The notes beneath the pieces were generated by a model. It searched no databases and had not been told where the DNA came from. It saw nothing but the letters and a program-made list of their open reading frames with translations. Below are positions 59,101 to 64,000 of a DNA stretch of 64,000 nucleotides, in pieces; position 1 is the stretch's first letter, and each line of letters begins with the position of its first letter. Source of the stretch: Sulfopaludibacter sp035606355. GTDB lineage: Bacteria > Acidobacteriota > Terriglobia > Bryobacterales > Bryobacteraceae. A program made the translations under genes and the position numbers. The stretch is from positions 1-64,000 of the forward strand of contig DATNFO010000059.1 in NCBI GenBank assembly GCA_035606355.1, given 5' to 3'.

Positions 59101-60428
59101 GCGGCCCAGATGGGAAGCGCCGCGAGCGTATAGAGGGAGGTCCGCACCGCGCTGAAGTAGGCGCGCGGAGAATGCACATGCGTGATGCGCCACGCCCAAT
59201 TCGCGGCCGCATTCGCGGGGAGAGCGAAGACGGCGCGCGCCCCTGCGATGGCGAAGAACAGCAGCACCATGCTGCCCGCCATCAGCGGGAAGTTCGGCCG
59301 GTACCAGACCTCATTCATGCGAAACCGTTCGAAGCTGACGGAGCCGTATAACAGCGCGCGGAAGTAGGCCAGTGCGATGGCGAGACCGATGCCGCCGTAC
59401 GCCGCCAGCAGCAGGCGATGCTGACGGCTGCGCGCGATGGTGCGAGCCGTGAACAGGAGGACGGCGCGATCAATGGGGCGGGGAAGCAGCAGGCGCGCGG
59501 TCGCTTGAATCGCTCTGGCCGCGGGACGCGAACGGTCCGACGGCGCGATGTCCGGCTGCTCCACGATCTGCCTGGCGAGACGGCTGTACGCGAGCCCGAG
59601 AGTGATTGCCGCCAACGCCGCAGCGATCGCGAGCGCCCATAGAGCGCGCGCCGCGAGCACGCCGAAGAGCGGAGCCGCTCCGCCGTGCAGGACTTCGAAG
59701 AGGCCGAAAAACCAGTAGGAGGGAATCCACATGCGCCAGTCGTGCGCCACCGCGATTGCGCCCGCGGCGTCTTGCGGAAAGGTCGGCTTCAGAAGGAAGG
59801 CGCCGAGCACGATGAAGAATGCGCCGAATTGCATGGCGCCGCTGACGCGCATTGCCGCGCGATACGGCAGCAGATGCGCGGCAACTCCTTGCATTGCGAC
59901 GGTGCAGCAAGTCACGAACAGCGCCGCGGCCGCAGCGGCGAGCCAGTACGCGCTGAAGCTGCGCAGCGCGCCTGTGAAACCGGGGTTCGCCACCGCAAAG
60001 GGCATCATCAAGCCGGTGAACAGATTCACCGCGAGCACGCTGACCGCAAGCCCGGTGGCGATGGCCGCCGCCTTGGCGTGAAAGATGGTGGAAGAGCGGA
60101 CCGGAAGCACTCCGAGGACGAGACAGTCGCGGCGCGATGGCAGCACGTTATTCCACGCGAGCACGCTGAACAAGCCGGCGATGGTCATGGTCGCGCCGAT
60201 GAGAAACTCGCATTCGCCGCGCGATGCCATTTGCAATTGCGCCGGCGAGAGCGTGGACATCAGGTACTTCGGAAGGCCTACTGCCGCGAGCGTGAAGCTG
60301 AATGCCGCCAGCATGGCCGCGAATTGCCCGAGCAGCCGCTGAATGTCATCGACCGCCGGAAGCAGCTCGATATCCAGCACGCGGAAGAGAAAATCGCGAT
60401 AGAGCACGCGGAAGGGAGAGGCCATCAT
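56115..60428 (-). CDS. Giant fused ABC permease: ABC-2-like N-half plus ADOP (FtsX/MacB) C-half
   Basis: 1437 residues. Residues about 1-560 are a polytopic region with at least ten helices resembling ABC-2-type permeases. Residues about 610-1437 match the ADOP layout: DAAYGVRILKRSPAFSAAAV, a MacB-type periplasmic domain, an FtsX helix block (VANVANLMLGRSVLRQREM, LGAGRARILRIVVFEG), a second FtsX unit and a final block ending RRREFGIRMALGAT, RAARVHPAEALRQ. ADOP proteins usually lack the N-terminal part. It begins just after the ATPase stop (TAAATG), so that ATPase should drive it; MacB-like mechanotransmission or efflux is the inferred role. Confidence 0.88.
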   Translation of the reverse strand: MMASPFRVLYRDFLFRVLDIELLPAVDDIQRLLGQFAAMLAAFSFTLAAVGLPKYLMSTLSPAQLQMASRGECEFLIGATMTIAGLFSVLAWNNVLPSRRDCLVLGVLPVRSSTIFHAKAAAIATGLAVSVLAVNLFTGLMMPFAVANPGFTGALRSFSAYWLAAAAAALFVTCCTVAMQGVAAHLLPYRAAMRVSGAMQFGAFFIVLGAFLLKPTFPQDAAGAIAVAHDWRMWIPSYWFFGLFEVLHGGAAPLFGVLAARALWALAIAAALAAITLGLAYSRLARQIVEQPDIAPSDRSRPAARAIQATARLLLPRPIDRAVLLFTARTIARSRQHRLLLAAYGGIGLAIALAYFRALLYGSVSFERFRMNEVWYRPNFPLMAGSMVLLFFAIAGARAVFALPANAAANWAWRITHVHSPRAYFSAVRTSLYTLAALPIWAATTIALVCIWPLWPALGHSAILACVAILSVERSLYNFRKVPFACSYLPGAANIHVRLGVFGIAFFAVTELGVTMEYAALQSFKWFAIVCAILGAFAYRSRRRTTQWQAQLDNSVQFDEEAVKDVEPLNLHRDGGWPSGGSFIDSRPAGEPVLLRSFGFTQVERPPVSLRAWFEQLAKDAAYGVRILKRSPAFSAAAVAVIAIGIGGNTTVYSMIHGVLSKPAPGVDGEGLVSIAPAVQGRVIDPGENSFLNYAAFAGQVRTVKSLTAAQFSRFTLTLKDGTYELRGQTVMQNYFATLGVHLQMGRSFTADEARGAAPLTAVIADHVWRNQFHSAPDVLGQTVLLNGLSATIIGVGPPAYHGPFFAPSDEVTVPLVAYARLQGTLPQLNARGAAGIIMLGRLAAGVSLREAQAEFDTISRQLAELYPETNRGRLLVLKPYSATAYSPLSGTQPRMFMGLMFAVALLTLAIVVANVANLMLGRSVLRQREMAVRQSLGAGRARILRIVVFEGFTLSVLAAGASVLVANWVAHFSILLAPPLESGARLSPDLTPDWRVAAYSVLLAALTAVAFTVAPAMRTWSIDLLPWLKAGEQSVVRGRSKLAAALTVAQISCGLVLLTGAGLAWRSVSLIDHADLYFNKDHLLLAGVDTSAASLTREQNLQLLEHIRQRLAAIPGVAAASWAESAPPFRHLWTGADATAPGSAGKVSVDVANAGPDYMQTLGIPVLQGRGIATGDATASVREAVVTRQVAQALWPGESAVGRTLFLDDGRFAAQVAGVVPDGAFSGIARDGSFAAVGKGSRQPFIFLAEQAAQAAPGQRTFQIRYTGAVGSLATSVRTAIHDVDSRVPVFAVRTMEREWSDFTMPILLIARLVAVFAGCALLLAGTGLYAVVAFYTAGRRREFGIRMALGATPAQATAAAMRDGLMLTGIGLLVGAALDAAVARGLSSLIAGVPATDPTSYAGALLVLGTVALLACYIPATRAARVHPAEALRQE

Positions 60429-61193
60429 TTATGCCTCCATGACCTGGACGAGTTCGCGCGAGATGGCCGCCGTATCCTGCTCGATCGCGAGTTGCGAAAA
60501 AATGCCTTCCAGGTTGGGCAGGGACATCAGGGCGCGCAGTTGGGCGATGGAATCGTTGGCCACCACAACGCCTTTGTGCAGAATCACGACGCGGGAGCAG
60601 ACGCGCTCCACGGTTTCCAGTTCGTGGGAACTGAAGAGCACGGTTTTGCCGCGCGCGGCGAGGCCCGCAATCAGGTCGCGGAGCACCAGGGCGGAACTGA
60701 CGTCGAGGCCGGAGAAGGGCTCGTCAAGGAGCACGAGCTCGGGATTGTGCAGGAGCGCCGCGGCGAGCAGGATCTTCTGCCGCATGCCCTTCGAATACGA
60801 CTGCATGGCCACGTGGCGATCGCCGAGCAGAGAGAACAGGCGCAGGAAGCCTTCGATCTTGTGGCGCAGCAGCGCATCGGGAAGCCCGCGCAACTGTCCC
60901 ACCATCTCCAGGTACTCGCCGCCGGTGAGGTGTGGATAGAGTTGCGGTTCTTCGGGCACATAGCCGAAGCGCTGCTTATAGCGAACAGGGTCGCGATTGA
61001 CGGGCTCGTTTTGAAAGAGAATTTCGCCGGACGACGGCTCAAGCAGCGTGGTGATCATCTTGAGGGTGGTCGATTTTCCGGAGCCGTTCGGCCCCAGATA
61101 GCCGGTCACCTCGCCCGGACGCGCGATGAAACTGACGTCTTTTACCGCAGGGATCCCCGAGTATCGCTTGGTGACATTGCGGAGTTCCAGCAT
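60429..61193 (-). CDS. ABC transporter ATP-binding protein
   Basis: 254 residues from ATG 61193. Walker A LGPNGSGKSTTLKM, Q-loop near YVPEEPQLYP, signature YSKGMRQK (a KGM variant of LSGGQ seen in ABC-2-type ATPases), Walker B LVLLDEPFSGLD and H-loop LFSSHELET. The last residues run to the start of the fused permease with no gap, so the two form one transporter operon. The signature type agrees better with the ABC-2-like half of the permease than with MacB, whose own ATPase normally has a canonical signature. Confidence 0.92.
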   Translation of the reverse strand: MLELRNVTKRYSGIPAVKDVSFIARPGEVTGYLGPNGSGKSTTLKMITTLLEPSSGEILFQNEPVNRDPVRYKQRFGYVPEEPQLYPHLTGGEYLEMVGQLRGLPDALLRHKIEGFLRLFSLLGDRHVAMQSYSKGMRQKILLAAALLHNPELVLLDEPFSGLDVSSALVLRDLIAGLAARGKTVLFSSHELETVERVCSRVVILHKGVVVANDSIAQLRALMSLPNLEGIFSQLAIEQDTAAISRELVQVMEA

Positions 61194-61254
61194 GGCGGTT
61201 GGACGCCGCGCACGGCCGCGAAGTTCCGGGCCCGCAGCCGCGCTATCCTGAATC

Positions 61255-62196
61255 ATGCAGTTGGGCCCCGCTTTTGTCACAGGTATCCTGGTTGTTTCCG
61301 CCATTGCTCCCGCCGCTGAAGACACTCCCACGTTTAAGACCGCCGCCACACTCGTCAAAGTGGAGACGTATGTCTACGACCGCAAGACGAATGCGCCGAT
61401 TGCCGGGCTGACGGCGGCGGATTTCGTGGTGCACGACGAAAGCGAGCCTCGCGACATCGCGTACTTCGGCGATGCTTCGGGGCCGCTCGACCTGGTGTTC
61501 CTCATGGACGTCAGCGGGAGTATGCGCGAGGTTGTGCCGGACATCGCCGCGGCGGCGGCCGGAGCGCTCGCGCACCTCGACCCTACCGATCGCGCGGCAG
61601 TGCTGGCATTCGGTAAACATACCGCGGTGGAGCAGCCGCTGACCGGCGATCCGGACGCGGTGGTGCAGGGCCTACGGCGGATTCTGAACGCGAGGGTCGG
61701 GACCGATACGGATATCAATCAAGCGGTCTGGTCGGCGGCGGATTATCTGCATGGCGCGGCGGGGGCAGTGAATCGCGCGATCGTGGTGATGACGGATAAC
61801 GAGCAGGTGACTGCCGTGCCGGATGCGCTCGTGGACGAGCAGTTGTTCGAGGCGGGGGCGGTGCTCGATGGATTGCTGGTGCGCGGTGCAGTTCCCATGC
61901 CGCACATCACACATCCGGGCATATTGCACTTCGCGGCGCGCACGGGCGGCGATGTGCTGGAGGGGTCGCATCCCGGCGCGCGGTTGGATGAGATGATCCG
62001 CCGCATCAAGGCTCGGTATGTGATCCACTTTAAGCCCGTGCGGACGGACGCTTCCGGCGCGCGCAGAATTCGGGTGGAACTGACGCCCGAGGCTCGGCGG
62101 CGGTATCCGAACGCGGTGGTGCGGGCGCGGACGAGCTATTTTCCGAACTCGAGGTATCAGCCGGTGGGCGCGGTGCTGGTGGCAGTCGCACGGTAG
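61255..62196 (+). CDS. Exported VWA-domain protein (acidobacterial VWFA-related)
   Basis: 313 residues. A signal peptide (about 1-21) is followed by an N-terminal strand region VETYVYDRKTNAPIAGLTAA (then DFVVHDE), typical of the acidobacterial VWFA-related family, and a von Willebrand A domain with the MIDAS motif FLMDVSGSM, GTDTDINQAV and VVMTDNEQ. The MIDAS should bind a divalent metal and mediate surface or envelope contacts. The stop TAG 62194-62196 is within the GTAG of R8a. Its last about 30 bp are repeated 174 bp downstream. Confidence 0.87.
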   Translation: MQLGPAFVTGILVVSAIAPAAEDTPTFKTAATLVKVETYVYDRKTNAPIAGLTAADFVVHDESEPRDIAYFGDASGPLDLVFLMDVSGSMREVVPDIAAAAAGALAHLDPTDRAAVLAFGKHTAVEQPLTGDPDAVVQGLRRILNARVGTDTDINQAVWSAADYLHGAAGAVNRAIVVMTDNEQVTAVPDALVDEQLFEAGAVLDGLLVRGAVPMPHITHPGILHFAARTGGDVLEGSHPGARLDEMIRRIKARYVIHFKPVRTDASGARRIRVELTPEARRRYPNAVVRARTSYFPNSRYQPVGAVLVAVAR

Positions 62197-62299
62197 CGAT
62201 CCTCGTGCCGACAGGAATCCTTCCTGTCGGGTCGCGCGGCGCGCGACTGCTCGACGGCGAGCTTCGCTCGCTGCAACCGGTCTGGAGACCGGTCGCTAC
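62193..62299. repeat. REP-pair element R8a
   Basis: GTAGCGATCCTCGTGCCGAC opens (TAG is the stop of the VWA gene), then CGACAGGAATCCTTCCTGTCG, a GTCGCGC-GGC-GCGCGAC stem, CGGCGAGC-TTC-GCTCGCTG and the closing ACCGGTCTGGAGACCGGT CGCTAC (CTAC 62296-62299). It joins the left half of the second subfamily to the right half of the first. Confidence 0.88.
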
Positions 62300-62365
62300 T
62301 GGCCGCTGCATATACAATGATGTGGGTCTCGCGGGATTGGTCGCGGTGCTGGTGGCAGCCGCGGG

Positions 62366-62477
62366 GTAGCGGCCCTCGGCTCGTGCCGACAGAAATCCTT
62401 CCTGTCGGGTCGCGCGGCGCGCGACTGCTTGACTGCGAGCTTCGCTCGCTGCAACCGGTCTGGAGACCGGTCGCTAC
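62366..62477. repeat. REP-pair element R8b, tandem copy
   Basis: A second copy of R8a with a few changes (GTAG 62366-62369, CTAC 62474-62477). It is embedded in a roughly 174-bp tandem duplication that also includes the end of the VWA gene (gcggtgctggtggcag at 62170 and 62344) and the TATACAATGATG before the next gene (62310 and 62482). Confidence 0.88.
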
Positions 62478-62496
62478 TGGCGTATACAATGATGCG

Positions 62497-63996
62497 GTGC
62501 CACTAGACAGGGTTGTGCCGCGCGTTACCGTCGTCGGGGGTGGGCTCGCGGGACTGGTTGCGGCGCTGCGGCTGCGGCAGCGCGGATTTGACGTCACGGT
62601 GTATGAAGCGTCGGCGCGCGTGGGCGGAAAGGCCGGCGCGATGGTCTGGCCCGACCGCGACGGCGACCCCAACGATGAGCACGGCTACCACATCTTCCCC
62701 ATGTGGTACCGCAACATCTGGAGCCTGGTGGAAGAGCTCGGCATCGGATCGCACTTCCAGGATTGCACCGATTTTCTGCAGCTCCGCGCGGGCGAGTTTC
62801 CGAAGTTCACGATCTTTCGCAACATCACGTCGTGGCGGTATGTCTGGTTCAATTTGACCAGCGGCGTGCTGCCTGTGCCCGAGGCGTTCCTCTTCTTCTA
62901 TTCGGCGCTGGACCTGATGAGCCAGCTCTATCGCTACCGCGAGAAGCTGGACCAGGTGACGGTCACGGGTTTTCTGCGCTCCCGCTTCTATCGCACCGAT
63001 CTCATCGCCGACCAGTTTCAGGAACTGATGCTGAAGGGCATCTCCGTGCCGACCTATGAAGTTTCGGCGATGACCATGCGCAACGTGATGCGGTTCTGGG
63101 TGAAATCGCCGGAGCCGATGCATCGCATCCTGAAGGGGAGTTTGCAGGAGCAATGGATCGAGCCGATCCGCCGGCGATGCGAGGAGTTGGGTGTGCGCAT
63201 CGAGACCCGTCATACGCTGCGGCGCATCGAAACGCAGGGCGGCCGCGTGGCGCGTTTGCATCTGAGGGATGCCGCGGGAGCGCCGCTAACGGTGGAACCC
63301 GAGACCGTGCTGCTGGCCATTCCGTTCGGCCGTGTTTGCGAACTGCTGGACGATTCGTTATTCGAAGCCGCGCCTCCGCTGGGGCAGATTCGCTACCTGG
63401 AGTCGCGGGCGATGGCGGCGTTCAACATCTACTGCAAGTGGCGGATTCCCGGCATGCCGCGCGAGCATGTGAATTTGCTGGATTCGACGTACGGCATTTC
63501 CTTCATCGACGTTTCGCAGAACTGGCCGGGTTATGAGGGCACGGTGTTGAACGCGATTGCTTCCGACTATACGGCGCTGGCGGGACTCTCCGACGCGGTG
63601 GCGACGGAGCATCTGATGGCCGATCTGCGACGCTATTTTCCGATCCTGACAGCGGACGCGATCGACCGCATTGTTTTCCAAAGCCACGCGGATCAGCCGC
63701 TGTTCATGAATAACGTCGGAGGCTGGGCGTTTCGGCCCGAGGCGAAGACGGCGCTCTCGAACCTTTATTTGTGCGGCGACTATTGCCGGTCGGCCATCGA
63801 CCTGGTGTGCATGGAAGGCGCGGTCTCGACGGGGTTGCGCGCGGCGGAGGCAATCCGCGGGGATCTCCGGGTGGGAGATCCCATCGCGGTGCTGAAGCCG
63901 TTCGAATATCGGACGGCTCTGCTGGTGCTCGGACGGTACGCACTGCTGCCGGTGGCGGCGCTGGCGAAATTGGCGGCGCTGGTGAGCGGCCGGTAG
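62497..63996 (+). CDS. FAD-dependent desaturase/amine-oxidase-like enzyme
   Basis: 499 residues from GTG 62497; codons further upstream are REP sequence. The FAD-binding motif VTVVGGGLAGLVAALRLRQR and VYEASARVGGKAG lies at the start, and the closing dinucleotide-contact region NLYLCGDYCRSAIDLVCMEG, with GAVSTGLRAAEAI, lies near the end. These features match phytoene-desaturase and hydroxysqualene-dehydroxylase-type flavoproteins. The substrate is probably an isoprenoid, but squalene- or carotenoid-synthesis partners are not visible in the window. The TAG stop 63994-63996 again lies in a GTAG, followed by only four bases before the window ends. Confidence 0.85.
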   Translation: MPLDRVVPRVTVVGGGLAGLVAALRLRQRGFDVTVYEASARVGGKAGAMVWPDRDGDPNDEHGYHIFPMWYRNIWSLVEELGIGSHFQDCTDFLQLRAGEFPKFTIFRNITSWRYVWFNLTSGVLPVPEAFLFFYSALDLMSQLYRYREKLDQVTVTGFLRSRFYRTDLIADQFQELMLKGISVPTYEVSAMTMRNVMRFWVKSPEPMHRILKGSLQEQWIEPIRRRCEELGVRIETRHTLRRIETQGGRVARLHLRDAAGAPLTVEPETVLLAIPFGRVCELLDDSLFEAAPPLGQIRYLESRAMAAFNIYCKWRIPGMPREHVNLLDSTYGISFIDVSQNWPGYEGTVLNAIASDYTALAGLSDAVATEHLMADLRRYFPILTADAIDRIVFQSHADQPLFMNNVGGWAFRPEAKTALSNLYLCGDYCRSAIDLVCMEGAVSTGLRAAEAIRGDLRVGDPIAVLKPFEYRTALLVLGRYALLPVAALAKLAALVSGR

Positions 63997-64000
63997 GGTC

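Noticed and set aside
62317..62496. A longer FAD enzyme starting at 62317
   Set aside because: The extra 60 codons are the REP pair R8b and a duplicated gene end.
1..64000. tRNA or rRNA genes
   Set aside because: Scanning the intergenic regions by eye showed no cloverleaf with a T-loop GTTCGAATC-type sequence and no rRNA-like sequence; short matches such as GGTTCGAGGC at 21417 have no matching stems.

Overview
The window looks like chromosomal DNA of an acidobacterium of the Solibacter/Bryobacter type. This is inferred from GC-rich sequence and from protein families known mainly from that phylum: a soil-associated TIGR03435 protein, a TIGR03437 C-terminal domain protein, an acidobacterial VWFA-related protein and an ADOP-type (acidobacterial duplicated orphan permease) FtsX/MacB permease. 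I see no rRNA, tRNA, CRISPR array, prophage or plasmid function. The window begins in what may be the tail of a transposase.

Layout. 0.2-6.4 kb is a signalling island: a REC-SpoIIE phosphatase overlapping a hybrid kinase, and divergently a CheY-like regulator followed by a PAS-GAF-LOV hybrid kinase with two receivers. 6.5-10.6 kb holds a Sel1 protein, an MFS carrier, an MCE/MlaD protein and a TIGR03435 protein. 10.7-14.3 kb is a compact membrane-maintenance operon: XRE regulator, NfeD-like, flotillin, PspA and a PH-domain protein. 14.3-19.1 kb holds a dienelactone hydrolase, a GAF-GAF-SpoIIE phosphatase, extended DeoC and RpiB, and a DinB protein. 19.2-23.8 kb is accessory-looking: a HicBA-type pair, a B12-binding radical SAM enzyme, a glyoxalase-like protein, a subclass B3 metallo-beta-lactamase, and short repeats also found beside the transposase remnant.

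23.8-30.1 kb is mixed metabolism and housekeeping (Gfo/Idh/MocA dehydrogenase, MscL, aminotransferase, TIM-barrel isomerase, AlkB). 30.2-34.9 kb is histidine degradation (hutI, hutG, hutU) with a PEP-CTERM protein gene between hutI and hutG. 35.1-40.3 kb holds a DUF4159 protein and a second sensory operon (PAS kinase, Rcp1-like regulator, REC-kinase-REC, unknown protein). 40.5-49.2 kb holds membrane proteins, a TPR protein, a cNMP-binding thioredoxin-reductase-like flavoprotein, QueG coupled to a membrane MutS-like ATPase, an acetyltransferase and a lone nuoA. 49.1-64 kb holds a TIGR03437 surface protein, a membrane spermidine-synthase-like protein, a mannose-1-phosphate guanylyltransferase, signal peptidase I, two half-size DMT proteins, an ABC ATPase with a 1437-residue fused permease, a VWA protein and an FAD-dependent phytoene-desaturase-like enzyme.

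The most unusual feature is a family of intergenic palindromic elements of about 45-110 bp, built as GTAG plus a hairpin and often closed by an inverted copy ending in CTAC, the architecture of REP/BIME elements moved by RAYT transposases. Five plus-strand genes end with a TAG that is part of the element's GTAG, and at several loci neighbouring gene ends are duplicated together with the element. Gene calls rest on reading translations by eye; no search was run.
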